43,997 nucleotides of DNA from Oscillospiraceae bacterium. GTDB taxonomy: Bacteria > Bacillota > Clostridia > Oscillospirales > Ruminococcaceae. This document shows positions 1 to 7,175 of this stretch, piece by piece (position 1 is the stretch's first letter; each line of letters begins with the position of its first letter). The stretch is from assembly GCA_017518255.1 (NCBI GenBank), contig JAFWVK010000037.1:1-43997 (forward strand), read 5' to 3'. Position numbers and translations under genes: made by a program. The notes under the pieces are model-generated. The model had not been told where the DNA came from. It made no database searches and saw nothing but the letters and a program-made list of their open reading frames with translations.

Positions 1-308
1 CCGCAGACCTGCGGGAGCATATCCTCGGTCAGAATGAACACGGATTCGTCCATCGGTGCGTCCTCATCATAATTGTCGGGCTCAAACACGCCGGGAATCT
101 CATACGGGTTGAAGTCCGGGCAGCTGTCGATGTATCGCTGAAGGCTGTTCGCCTCAATGAAATACTTGTTGTTCGCGTCCTTGAGGACATGGAACGGGCG
201 ACCGCTCCAAAATGCTCTCTTGCAGATCTCGTTCATAAAGGGCAGGCTGTAGCCGAGCTTGGCTGCTGCTGCGTACATAGAAAGGAGAGTCAAAGTCATC
301 TGTTTCAT
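1..308 (-). CDS. Hypothetical protein, partial (3' end beyond the window)
   Basis: An open frame runs from an ATG at 308 on the minus strand to the window edge, giving 102 residues with no stop. A strong ribosome site (AGGAGG) lies 7 bases upstream. The product begins MKQMTLTLLSMYAAAAK and ends in an acidic stretch rich in Asp, Glu and Pro. The middle part (about residues 16-60, ending KYFIEANSLQRYID) loosely recalls the winged-helix 'excisionase' fold, where a short helix pair is followed by an R/K-x-x-I-x-x-x-x-L-x-x-Y/W-I pattern. That is a weak resemblance, not an identification. Neighbouring DNA up to about 737 is AT-richer than the rest of the window and has no other gene, which suggests this gene belongs to a mobile or accessory segment extending to the left. 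Function unknown. Confidence 0.65.
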   Translation of the reverse strand, partial: MKQMTLTLLSMYAAAAKLGYSLPFMNEICKRAFWSGRPFHVLKDANNKYFIEANSLQRYIDSCPDFNPYEIPGVFEPDNYDEDAPMDESVFILTEDMLPQVC

Positions 309-345
309 AGTAATCAACCTCCTGAAAGATATGGATTTTCATTTT

Positions 346-376
346 CGTGTGCGAAATTTGGCTGAAATCGCACACG
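346..376 (-). promoter_or_regulatory. Inverted repeat in the leader of the partial gene
   Basis: A perfect 9-base inverted repeat (CGTGTGCGA at 346-354, TCGCACACG at 368-376) with a 13-base loop sits about 20 bases upstream of the ribosome site of the minus-strand gene. It could be an operator or an RNA hairpin controlling translation. The symmetry is directly visible; its role is inference. Confidence 0.4.
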
Positions 377-445
377 CCACTGGGTAAGTTCGATCTGAAT
401 TCTTGTTTACATTGGCATCACCCCCAGCAACAGGGCATAAAAATA

Positions 446-475
446 GCCCGGTTTTTCATGGACGAAAAATCGGGC
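446..475 (-). terminator. Terminator-like hairpin
   Basis: GCCCGGTTTTT (446-456) pairs with AAAAATCGGGC (465-475) around an 8-base loop. On the minus strand it is followed by a T-rich run (TATTTTTATG). This fits a rho-independent terminator for transcription entering from the right, although no gene is visible immediately upstream on that strand. Confidence 0.45.
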
Positions 476-737
476 ATACGGATACTATTCAATTGTTAGT
501 TGAGTGATCTTCAGTGATTCCCTTACGCAAATTCCCATGTAGTTTGAGGGCTAGTGTATGCTGGTTGTGGGAACTATTTTGCGGGAACTTGCGTGGGAAC
601 TTGGGCTGAAAATGGGCTCAAAATAGAGATTTTTGGTTCAAATTACAGAATCATGATTCATGCGAGATGCGCTGAAAACAACGCAACAACTTGAAATTCA
701 CCTAGATAGGTCGTTTTGAGAAATTATTGCTAAGCGG
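476..737. other. Gene-free AT-rich stretch, possible element boundary
   Basis: No credible gene is seen on either strand. The stretch holds three copies of GGGAACT (569-575, 583-589, 595-601) at 12-14 base spacing and is richer in A+T than the chromosome-like DNA that starts near 738. It may be the end of an integrated element, but no integrase, target duplication or att core can be identified from this window alone. Confidence 0.35.
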
Positions 738-923
738 GCAGTGCGCGGCTCCGAGACAGTCCCCATAGGATTCCCTCAGAATCTTTTTCCGTTTCTCCCA
801 TTGCGTTTTGTAATATAATATGTTATAACCGCGCAGTGCGCGGCTCCGAGACAGTCCCCATAGGATTTCCTCAGAATCTTTTTCCGTTTCTCCCATTGCG
901 TTTTGTAATATAATATGTTATAA
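738..923 (+). repeat. Tandem 95-bp promoter-bearing repeat (two copies)
   Basis: Two nearly identical copies (738-828 and 833-923) lie head to tail with a period of 95 bases; I see one mismatch (CCC versus TCC near 772/867). Each copy ends in a complete promoter. Between the first promoter and the second copy is a palindrome, CCGCGC-AGT-GCGCGG (829-843), starting at the last base of the first -10 box. A diverged version with the same order of parts lies at 9957-10081 in front of the moxR operon, so this is a dispersed element rather than a one-off duplication. Confidence 0.8.
801..829 (+). promoter_or_regulatory. Promoter A1 (upstream copy)
   Basis: TTGCGT (801-806), 17-base spacer, TATAAC (824-829). 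The palindrome CCGCGCAGTGCGCGG begins at the last base of the -10 box and would cover the start site, so it could act as an operator or form a hairpin at the 5' end of the RNA. Confidence 0.55.
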
Positions 924-924
924 T
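896..924 (+). promoter_or_regulatory. Promoter A2 of the PepSY gene
   Basis: TTGCGT (896-901), 17-base spacer, perfect TATAAT (919-924), about 35 bases before the chosen start of the PepSY protein. The sequence around -35 (GAATCTTT ... CCCATTG) recurs with the same spacing at 2675-2701 and 10031-10055. Confidence 0.75.
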
Positions 925-959
925 ATCTGTGAAAATACTCGGTGAGAGAAGGTGCACAT

Positions 960-2588
960 ATGGGGTCCGAGCAGATGACAGCGGCAAAACTGTATCCGGT
1001 TGCTGCAATTTATCTTGGCAGTTTCCGTGAGGCACGGACTGCTGTCACGGAAGCAATTGCCGCCGCCGACCGCAAACAGACAGATCATCCTGAGAAAGAG
1101 GCGCTTTCTCAGCTTCTGCGTATCTGCCAGATGCGGGCACCGGATAAAGTAACCGAACACGATTTTCCGGAGGACAGCCCGCTCCTGCCGCTGCTGAAAC
1201 TCACTGCATCCGGAAGAAGAAACCTTGCTCTGCATCTTTCGGAATTTGAGGACGGCACGGCGGCTTCCGTCCGGCAGACTGCGCCGGAAGAATTCGAGCG
1301 GAGTGTGGAAAAATCACTCCGGCAGCTGACCTTCCTGCAAAGCGGCATCCAGCCGGATTCGGAACGGCTGCGGGAAGCCGTTCGTCAGATCGTCTGGACT
1401 GAAACCGATGCGCAGGCGCTGCGTGAGGGGCTTGATGCTGCCAGAAATCAGCACGCTGAACAAACTGCCGCAGCCGACAGCGTCCGGGAAATAACCAGAA
1501 AGGAAACCGGAAAAGAGAAACACGGCAGGACAGTGACGCTTCCGCTCTGGGCAATTATCGCCGCTGCACTCTGTTTCACAGCGCTTTGTGCCGGTCTGAT
1601 TCTCTTTGCGAGAACAAGACAAAAGCCTGTCTCCGAGCCGACACTTCCTGCCGAAGCGAATTCGGAACCGGAATTTCATTCCGCCGAATTTGAACGGATG
1701 AAAGAACAGTATCTCTCCATAGATGAGGCGCAGAGCCGTGCAGAAGCGGCAGCGGGCATTTCGGATGCAGATGCCGTTTTCCTCAGCACAAAGCTGAAAC
1801 TCAGTTCCGAACCGGTTTGCTATGAGCTGGAATTGCAGGACAGCAGTGAAAAGCGGTATATAATAAAGCTCCATGCGGGCAGCGGCGCGGTACTGGAACA
1901 GCAAACTGCGGAAAGCGTGCAGATGAATACGGAAGGCTGGATTCCGCGCGGAGAAATGCGGCAGCGCGTGCTGAAAACAGCCAATCTGAAAGCGGCACTG
2001 TTCCTGAAGGAAAAATGTGAAACAGACGATCAGCTCAGTCTGTATAAATATGAACTGACAGATGCACGCGGGAGACTGTACCGTGTGCAGCTCGAAGCAA
2101 AAACCGGTGCTCTGGTGAAATACACGGCAGAGGAACCGGTTACGGTCAATCCGTCCGATGTGATTTCCGCCGAGGAAGCGAAGAAGAAAGCGCTTTCCCG
2201 TGTCGGAGATTACAGTGAGAACGATGTCATTTTTACCAAGATCAAATTTGAGGGCAGCCTGTATCTGATCGCATTCACGCTTGATGACGGAACACAGTAT
2301 TCGATTGAAATAGACGCGAGAAACGGCATGACCAATACCGTCGATGTGCATCCTGTTTCGGCAGATACCTCGAAGTCAATCGGCTTGCTGCGCGCACGGG
2401 AAATCGTGCTTGCAACAGCCGGTCTGAGCGACGACAGCACGCTGACATTTACCAAAGCAAAAATTGACCGCAACAACGGCACTTATGTTTATGAACTGGA
2501 ATTTGAAACCGCAGGCTACGAGTATGAGGTGAATCTGGATATCGAAACCGGCGAAATGATGAAATACCGTGCATTTTCCAGATCATAA
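960..2588 (+). CDS. Membrane-anchored protein with four PepSY-like repeats
   Basis: The product is 542 residues from the ATG at 960, which has an AGAAGG ribosome site 6-7 bases upstream; a GTG at 942 is in frame but has no comparable site. Residues 1-190 look soluble and cytoplasmic and match nothing I recognise. One membrane segment follows (about 194-217, LPLWAIIAAALCFTALCAGL), so residues 220-542 should lie outside the membrane. This outer part holds four repeats of about 65 residues (roughly 251-316, 331-396, 402-462, 476-540). Each has the PepSY plan of a helix beginning with an 'EA..A/RA..' pattern, then beta strands ending in 'Y.V.LD..TG.....'. PepSY domains are known as protease-inhibitor or propeptide-like modules in secreted proteins. 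The gene is monocistronic between a double promoter and a terminator. A link to cell-surface proteolysis is possible, but no partner is adjacent. Confidence 0.75.
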   Translation: MGSEQMTAAKLYPVAAIYLGSFREARTAVTEAIAAADRKQTDHPEKEALSQLLRICQMRAPDKVTEHDFPEDSPLLPLLKLTASGRRNLALHLSEFEDGTAASVRQTAPEEFERSVEKSLRQLTFLQSGIQPDSERLREAVRQIVWTETDAQALREGLDAARNQHAEQTAAADSVREITRKETGKEKHGRTVTLPLWAIIAAALCFTALCAGLILFARTRQKPVSEPTLPAEANSEPEFHSAEFERMKEQYLSIDEAQSRAEAAAGISDADAVFLSTKLKLSSEPVCYELELQDSSEKRYIIKLHAGSGAVLEQQTAESVQMNTEGWIPRGEMRQRVLKTANLKAALFLKEKCETDDQLSLYKYELTDARGRLYRVQLEAKTGALVKYTAEEPVTVNPSDVISAEEAKKKALSRVGDYSENDVIFTKIKFEGSLYLIAFTLDDGTQYSIEIDARNGMTNTVDVHPVSADTSKSIGLLRAREIVLATAGLSDDSTLTFTKAKIDRNNGTYVYELEFETAGYEYEVNLDIETGEMMKYRAFSRS

Positions 2589-2621
2589 TTCGATCTGCTT
2601 TGAAACGGCACAGACAACCAG

Positions 2622-2654
2622 AGGGGGAAACCGCAATGCGGGTTTCCCCTTTGT
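2622..2654 (+). terminator. Rho-independent terminator after the PepSY gene
   Basis: A GC-rich stem (GGGGAAACCGC / GCGGGTTTCCCC) with a very short loop is followed by TTTGTTG. It separates the PepSY gene from the Xer recombinase promoter. Confidence 0.75.
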
Positions 2655-2698
2655 TGCAGATTACAGATATCCTGCGGAATCTTTTTTGTCTCCGCCCA

Positions 2699-2727
2699 TT
2701 GTGTTTTCCGCCGTTATGTGGTATAAT
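2699..2727 (+). promoter_or_regulatory. Promoter of the recombinase operon
   Basis: TTGTGT (2699-2704), 17-base spacer, TATAAT (2722-2727). The upstream sequence GAATCTTTTTT...CCCATTG matches the PepSY promoter in both wording and spacing, so the two belong to one promoter class. Confidence 0.75.
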
Positions 2728-2766
2728 AGCCGTAAGCAGAGAATGCAAGACGGGGGAGGTGCACAG

Positions 2767-3747
2767 ATGGGAATTGACCGGAGTCAGAATCCGCTGTTTC
2801 TGAACGATTATCTGACCTATCTCGATGTTATCCGCGGAAAAGCGCAAAGAACCGTGACAGAGTATTATCAGGATCTGCTGCTGTTTCTGCGCTGGCTGCA
2901 CTGCACCCGTTCCGGTCTCCCGGTTTCGGAGGCCGGCGAAATTTCCGTATCGGATGTCACCGAGACAGAGCTGAAACAGGTTACGGTTTCCGTGCTGTAT
3001 GATTATATCCGCTATCTGCGCGACGACCGCGGGAATACGCCGCGTTCGGTTTCCCGGCGCATGAGCGCGGTGCGGAGCCTGTTCCGCTATCTGACCAAGA
3101 CAAAAGGACTGCTTGCAGCCGATCCCTGTCAGAATCTGGAACTGCCGACAGTCAAGAAAAATCTCCCGCGCTTTCTGACACTGGAGGAGAGCCGCCGGAT
3201 GCTGGAAAGCGCCGAAAATGAAAAAAGCGAGGATTCCCTGCGGGATTATTGCATCGTAACGCTGTTTCTGAACTGCGGATTCCGGCTTTCGGAGCTTGTG
3301 GGCATGAATGTCGGGGATGTGGATTTCTTCGACCGGCAGATCCGTGTGCTGGGTAAAGGAAGCAAAGAACGTATTGTCTATCTGAACGATGCCTGTCTGT
3401 CCGCACTTCATGAGTATATTCAGTCGCGTGAGAATCCGCCGCAGGAGCCGAATGCGCTCTTCCTGAGCCGGAATCACCGCCGGATCAGCAGGCGCAGAGT
3501 ACAGCAGATTGTCGAGAATATGCTCTCGGCATCCGGTCTTTCCGGAAGAGGTCTTTCCACGCACAAGCTCCGGCATACTGCCGCGACACTGATGTATCAG
3601 CACGGTCATGTCGATACGCTGACACTCAAGGAAATACTCGGACATCAGTCCATTGCAACAACGGAAATCTATACACATCTTTCCAGTGAACAGCGGCAGG
3701 ATGCGATTGACAGCAACCCGCTTGCCGGTGAACACCGGAAAAAATAA
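2767..3747 (+). CDS. Xer-type tyrosine recombinase
   Basis: The 326-residue product matches the usual XerC/XerD length of about 300. I chose the ATG at 2767 because GGGGGAGG lies 7 bases upstream and the promoter at 2699-2727 excludes the longer frame. An N-terminal SAM-like DNA-binding domain (about 8-115, with 'RTVTEYYQDLLLFLRW') precedes the catalytic domain. The active-site set is complete: Arg173 in CGFRLSE, a beta-hairpin Lys in LGKGSKER, His266/Arg269 in HKLRH, His293 in LGHQS and nucleophile Tyr302 in EIYTHL. Such enzymes resolve chromosome dimers or act as integrases. The housekeeping-like neighbours (ymdB and spoVS) argue for a chromosomal Xer role rather than a phage integrase. I cannot tell XerC from XerD from sequence alone. 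Confidence 0.88.
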   Translation: MGIDRSQNPLFLNDYLTYLDVIRGKAQRTVTEYYQDLLLFLRWLHCTRSGLPVSEAGEISVSDVTETELKQVTVSVLYDYIRYLRDDRGNTPRSVSRRMSAVRSLFRYLTKTKGLLAADPCQNLELPTVKKNLPRFLTLEESRRMLESAENEKSEDSLRDYCIVTLFLNCGFRLSELVGMNVGDVDFFDRQIRVLGKGSKERIVYLNDACLSALHEYIQSRENPPQEPNALFLSRNHRRISRRRVQQIVENMLSASGLSGRGLSTHKLRHTAATLMYQHGHVDTLTLKEILGHQSIATTEIYTHLSSEQRQDAIDSNPLAGEHRKK

Positions 3748-3761
3748 CGGAGGCTTACGCT

Positions 3762-4151
3762 ATGGAAAAGCGCGAAATCTATACGATAGTTCTGGCAGTG
3801 CTTTGTGTGTTCATCCTGATTGCACTGGTCAGTCTGATCCGCGGCGATCAGAAGGGCAGTTCATCGGAGGTATCCGAGCCTGCGGTCAGCAGTATTGTCC
3901 TGACAACCAAAACCGATTACTGGGATTATCTGCGCGAACAGCAGGAAACCACCACAACTGCAACGGACGGAACCGGTCTGCCGGAGAACGGCACAGGCGT
4001 GAGCGGATCTGAAACAAGCGGTTCCGGCGTGAGCGGAACTGAATCCCTGCCGGTTACCTCTCAAACCGGATTGTCACAGAGTTCAACGACTTCAGTCACA
4101 ACACTTCTGACATCGACCGAACCGGGCGGATACACACTGGTTATAGAGTGA
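3762..4151 (+). CDS. Small membrane-anchored Ser/Thr-rich protein
   Basis: The product is 129 residues, starting 14 bases after the recombinase stop with a CGGAGG ribosome site. One membrane segment spans about residues 7-27 (IYTIVLAVLCVFILIALVSLI). It is followed by an outward-facing tail very rich in Ser, Thr and Gly, including imperfect GSGVSGTES/GTGVSGSET repeats that look like an unstructured wall-spanning linker. No domain is recognised. It is co-transcribed with the recombinase and ymdB. Function unknown. Confidence 0.7.
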   Translation: MEKREIYTIVLAVLCVFILIALVSLIRGDQKGSSSEVSEPAVSSIVLTTKTDYWDYLREQQETTTTATDGTGLPENGTGVSGSETSGSGVSGTESLPVTSQTGLSQSSTTSVTTLLTSTEPGGYTLVIE

Positions 4152-4167
4152 AAGCGAGGGCGGAAGC

Positions 4168-4947
4168 ATGAAACTGCTGATGTTCGGAGATGTTGTAGGC
4201 GAATGCGGAACCCAGTGCTTCCGGAAGTTTGCACCGAAACTGAAGCGCGAATACGGCGCGGATCTGATTGTCGTCAACGGTGAGAATTCCGCTGCCGGAA
4301 ACGGAATCACAGAGCAGTCGTCACAAATGCTGTTTTCCGGCGGCGCCGATGTCATCACAACCGGCAATCACTGCTTCCGCCGCCGCTGCGACCGCATTTT
4401 TTCCAATGAGCGGATTCTCCGTCCGGCGAATTATCCGGAGGGCGCACCCGGCAGCGGCGTCTGCCTGCTGGACTGCGGCAGATTTTCTCTTGCAGTCATC
4501 AATCTGATGGGAACCGCGTTTATGGAGCCGCTGGACAATCCGTTTTTTGTGATTGACCGTCTGCTGGATGAGATTGATACACCGAATATTCTGGTCGATT
4601 TTCACGCGGAGGCAACTGCGGAAAAACGAGCAATGGGCTGGTATCTTGCCGGAAAAGTTTCGGCGGTCATCGGGACACATACACATGTGCAGACAGCCGA
4701 TGAAGAGATCCTGATCGGAAAAACAGGTTATCTGAGCGATGCCGGAATGTGCGGCGGAGCGGAATCCGTTCTCGGGGTCAATGTCCGGCAGGCTGTCGAA
4801 AAGCAGCGTTTCCACCGTCCGGTTCAGTTTACGGAGGCGGAAGGTCCCTGTATTTTGAATGCGGTGTTCCTCGAAATTGACAGCGAATCCGGCATTTGTA
4901 CCAAAATCGAGCGCATTTTTATAAGAGAATCCACAAATTCAGGCTGA
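4168..4947 (+). CDS. ymdB: YmdB-family metallophosphoesterase (2',3'-cAMP phosphodiesterase type)
   Basis: The product is 259 residues, the usual length for the TIGR00282/YmdB family. The metal-binding signature is intact: FGDVVG at the N-terminus, VVNGENSA, TTGNHCF (family consensus TGNHxW), RPANYP, VDFHAEAT-EK and IGTHTHVQTAD. YmdB of Bacillus subtilis hydrolyses 2',3'-cyclic nucleotides and influences biofilm and sporulation decisions. Two local departures are Phe in place of Trp after TGNHx, and a region YLSDAGMCGGAESVLG where other members have a T-D-x-GM-x-G stretch. The next gene is spoVS, the same order as in B. subtilis, which supports both names. Third gene of the recombinase operon, 16 bases after the preceding stop. 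Confidence 0.88.
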   Translation: MKLLMFGDVVGECGTQCFRKFAPKLKREYGADLIVVNGENSAAGNGITEQSSQMLFSGGADVITTGNHCFRRRCDRIFSNERILRPANYPEGAPGSGVCLLDCGRFSLAVINLMGTAFMEPLDNPFFVIDRLLDEIDTPNILVDFHAEATAEKRAMGWYLAGKVSAVIGTHTHVQTADEEILIGKTGYLSDAGMCGGAESVLGVNVRQAVEKQRFHRPVQFTEAEGPCILNAVFLEIDSESGICTKIERIFIRESTNSG

Positions 4948-4951
4948 AAGC

Positions 4952-4980
4952 TTGACTTTTTTCATGAAATGTATTATACT
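4952..4980 (+). promoter_or_regulatory. Promoter of spoVS
   Basis: TTGACT (4952-4957), 17-base spacer, TATACT (4975-4980), placed directly after the ymdB stop. An 8-base palindrome TTCATGAA lies inside the spacer (4961-4968) and again at 5031-5038 just before the ribosome site, so a repressor could bind both. Confidence 0.65.
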
Positions 4981-5055
4981 AAATTTAGCAGTACCGTTCC
5001 TGCTCCTATTTGTATCAATAATTTTGCAGTTTCATGAACTAAGGAGGTTTTTCCA

Positions 5056-5316
5056 ATGGAAGTATTAAAGGTATCATCTCACTCTACACCGAATTCTGTT
5101 GCCGGCGCAATTGCCGGTGTCATCCGTGAACAGCGTGTCGTCGAAGTACAGGCTGTCGGAGCGGGTGCAGCAAATCAGGCAATCAAATCCATTGCGATTG
5201 CCCGCGGATATCTTGCCCCGATCGGAATTGATCTGGTGTGCATCCCCGCATTTGCCAGTATCGAAATTGACGGCGAAGAACGGACTGCGATGAAGCTCAT
5301 CTGTGAGCCGCGCTGA
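5056..5316 (+). CDS. spoVS: Stage V sporulation protein S
   Basis: The product is 86 residues, the family's standard length. It begins MEVLKVSSHSTPNSVAGAIA and contains the conserved AVGAGAANQAIKSIAIARGYL and the C-terminal ERTAMKLICEPR characteristic of SpoVS. This is a small Alba-like nucleic-acid-binding fold protein needed for late sporulation in Bacillus. The start has AAGGAGG 8 bases upstream. It has its own promoter and shares a terminator with sigE, which reads toward it from the other side. Confidence 0.93.
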   Translation: MEVLKVSSHSTPNSVAGAIAGVIREQRVVEVQAVGAGAANQAIKSIAIARGYLAPIGIDLVCIPAFASIEIDGEERTAMKLICEPR

Positions 5317-5324
5317 AAAACAAA

Positions 5325-5364
5325 TGCCGCATTCCTCCCTGCGGAGGCGTGCGGCACTTTTTTT
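5325..5364. terminator. Terminator between convergent spoVS and sigE
   Basis: TGCCGCA (5325-5331) pairs with TGCGGCA (5350-5356), with an inner CCTCC/GGAGG stem. On the plus strand an eight-base T run follows. The stop of sigE lies at its right edge, so it may serve both genes, although the T run favours the plus strand. Confidence 0.8.
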
Positions 5365-6082
5365 ATGAGAAAATCATATCCTCCAGCTCATGACGGAGGC
5401 GTTTGATGATCTTTTTTTCCAGCCGGGAGATATAAGACTGTGAAATACCGATTGCATCGGCAACCTCCTTCTGTGTTTTTTCTCTGCCGCCGGATAAACC
5501 GAAGCGCATCTCCATAATCTGCCGTTCGCGCGGATTCAGACGGCTGACGGCATCGCGGAGCAGTTTGCGCTCGGATTCATTTTCGATGTCCCGGCAAACT
5601 TCGTCTTCATCGGTTCCGAGCAGATCGGAAAGCAGCAGCTCATTTCCGTCCCAGTCTACATTCAGCGGCTCGTCAATTGAGATTTCCGCACGGTACTGCG
5701 ACACTTTCCGCAGATGCATCAGAATTTCATTCTCAATACAGCGGGAAGCATAGGTCGCAAGCTTGATGTTTTTTTCCGGATGAAATGTATTGACCGCTTT
5801 CATCAGTCCGATGGTTCCGATGGAGATGAGATCATCCAGTGCGGCATTCGGCGATTCAAATTTCTTGGCGATATAAACTACAAGCCGAAGATTCCGGACA
5901 ATCAGAGTTTCCCTTGCCGAACCATCACCGGCGGTCAATGCGGCAAAAGCGGCTTCTTCCTCTGCACGGGTCAGCGGCGGGGGAAGGCGGTCGGTTCCAC
6001 CGAGATAATAGACCTCCTCCTCAGAGCTTCCGCCGCGCAGTGTCAGACGGATCGCAAGAAAAAGCTTTGCAAACAGATTCAT
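5363..6082 (-). CDS. sigE: RNA polymerase sporulation sigma factor SigE (pro-sigma-E)
   Basis: The product is 239 residues, close to the B. subtilis sigma-E precursor. I chose the start at 6082 because GGAGGG lies 7 bases upstream. The first ~28 residues ([18 protein letters not shown]) form the amphipathic pro-sequence, followed by the conserved cleavage region EEEVYYLGG. Region 2 ([46 protein letters not shown]) and region 4 ([36 protein letters not shown]) are textbook sigma-E. The factor directs early mother-cell transcription. It lies 14 bases after spoIIGA, whose product activates it. The usual downstream sigG gene is absent here; spoVS is convergent instead. Confidence 0.95.
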   Translation of the reverse strand: MNLFAKLFLAIRLTLRGGSSEEEVYYLGGTDRLPPPLTRAEEEAAFAALTAGDGSARETLIVRNLRLVVYIAKKFESPNAALDDLISIGTIGLMKAVNTFHPEKNIKLATYASRCIENEILMHLRKVSQYRAEISIDEPLNVDWDGNELLLSDLLGTDEDEVCRDIENESERKLLRDAVSRLNPRERQIMEMRFGLSGGREKTQKEVADAIGISQSYISRLEKKIIKRLRHELEDMIFS

Positions 6083-6096
6083 ACAGTATCCCTCCG

Positions 6097-6927
6097 TTAT
6101 GGAATCACAGATGCCGGAACAAGGACGGGGATTTCCGTTCCGGATTGATCGGAAATTGCAATCAGCAGATCGACCGGATATGTACCGGATGCAATATCCG
6201 CCCGGCAGATTGCAGCCGAATCCGGCTGAAACAGCGGAAGCAGCCGCCTGCCGGTGACTGTTTGTACGGGCTGCATCCGGAAGCTTTTGCAGGAAGCGGC
6301 AGCGGATACGCTGTCCGGAAAATGATTGAGCCATGCTTCCAGTGCATATGACGGACAGACGGCAACAGGCTTGCCGGTGAATGCATCGCGCAGCGTGTTT
6401 CCGGTATCCGCAAGTGCGGGAAGGCTGAATTGCTTTCCCTGAATATTCAGCAGAATCCGGTAATTCCGGCGGTTTGCCTTTGCGCGGTATCTTGTCCGGA
6501 TCGTTGTCAGAGCTGCCGCAAGTGCAGTACCGGCAAGCAGCACTGTCAGGGAAACATCCGTATAAACTGCGGTATTCTGTGTATAACACCCGACCGGCTC
6601 CCATACATGAGACAGCAGATAAACCGTCCCGCAGAAAAAAAGGCTGACAGCCGTCAGAAAAGCACTCTGCCGCAGCAGCGCCGGAACGGAGCGGATGCCG
6701 AATGCAGCAGCACATACGGCGAGCGTCAGAATACAGCGCAGCAGCAGGCAAACCGGCGGCGGCATCGGCGGGAGCAGAATCATCAGAGAACCGCACGCAC
6801 CGAGCAGCGCAGCACAAAGCCCCCGCAGACGCTTCAGCGGCACATGCGTCACAGCCGCCGTCGCACACAGAAGCGCATAATCTGCCCAGAGATTAGAAAG
6901 CAGCAGAACATCAAGATAGATTATCAT
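6097..6927 (-). CDS. spoIIGA: Sigma-E processing aspartic peptidase SpoIIGA
   Basis: The product is 276 residues (about 309 in B. subtilis). I chose the ATG at 6927 because the product then begins [20 protein letters not shown], matching the family's M-x-x-YLDV-x-x-x-N start at the first membrane helix. About five hydrophobic helices fill residues 1-155. A soluble domain follows with the catalytic motif ADTGNTL (consensus DTGN), as in retroviral-type aspartic peptidases. It cleaves the pro-sequence of sigma-E during sporulation. The stop codon is embedded in the ribosome site of sigE, so translation is coupled. The ribosome site at 6927 itself is weak. Upstream on the minus strand is an extended -10 (TATGCTATACT). 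Confidence 0.88.
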   Translation of the reverse strand: MIIYLDVLLLSNLWADYALLCATAAVTHVPLKRLRGLCAALLGACGSLMILLPPMPPPVCLLLRCILTLAVCAAAFGIRSVPALLRQSAFLTAVSLFFCGTVYLLSHVWEPVGCYTQNTAVYTDVSLTVLLAGTALAAALTTIRTRYRAKANRRNYRILLNIQGKQFSLPALADTGNTLRDAFTGKPVAVCPSYALEAWLNHFPDSVSAAASCKSFRMQPVQTVTGRRLLPLFQPDSAAICRADIASGTYPVDLLIAISDQSGTEIPVLVPASVIP

Positions 6928-6943
6928 GCCGATCACCGGATTC

Positions 6944-6954
6944 AGTATAGCATA
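6944..6954 (-). promoter_or_regulatory. Possible extended -10 promoter of spoIIGA-sigE
   Basis: The minus strand reads TATGCTATACT, an extended -10 element, 17 bases before the SpoIIGA start. No good -35 is spaced at 17. A TGTCGAG at 6971-6977 resembles a Spo0A box (TGTCGAA) with one mismatch, which would suit a Spo0A-activated promoter. This is suggestive only. Confidence 0.35.
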
Positions 6955-7015
6955 AACCGGACGGGAAAGCTGTCGAGACATTGTATGCCGGCGAAAAAGA
7001 TTTCCGCTTTATCTA

Positions 7016-7044
7016 TTGACAAAGCAGAGAAAATGTTGTATAAT
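7016..7044 (+). promoter_or_regulatory. Promoter of the feo operon
   Basis: A perfect TTGACA (7016-7021), 17-base spacer and perfect TATAAT (7039-7044). So strong a promoter normally needs repression, consistent with the palindrome just downstream. Confidence 0.85.
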
Positions 7045-7051
7045 ATCCTGA

Positions 7052-7069
7052 GGTTAGGCAGACCTAACC
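7052..7069 (+). promoter_or_regulatory. Iron-box-like palindromic operator
   Basis: GGTTAGG (7052-7058) and CCTAACC (7063-7069) form a perfect inverted repeat around CAGA, directly at the expected transcription start. The half-sites match those of DtxR/IdeR/MntR-family metal repressors (AGGTTAG...CTAACCT), though the half-site spacing differs from the corynebacterial box. Placement on the start site of a ferrous-iron transporter makes iron-dependent repression the likely role. The repressor gene is not in this window. Confidence 0.65.
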
Positions 7070-7175
7070 ATTTGGCGTTCAGTCAAAAGGAACTGACACC
7101 GGAACGGAATCGCGGGCTGCTTCCGCCGGAAACGGCATGAAGCGCTTCGGGAATCCGGTACAGAGGAGGATACGG

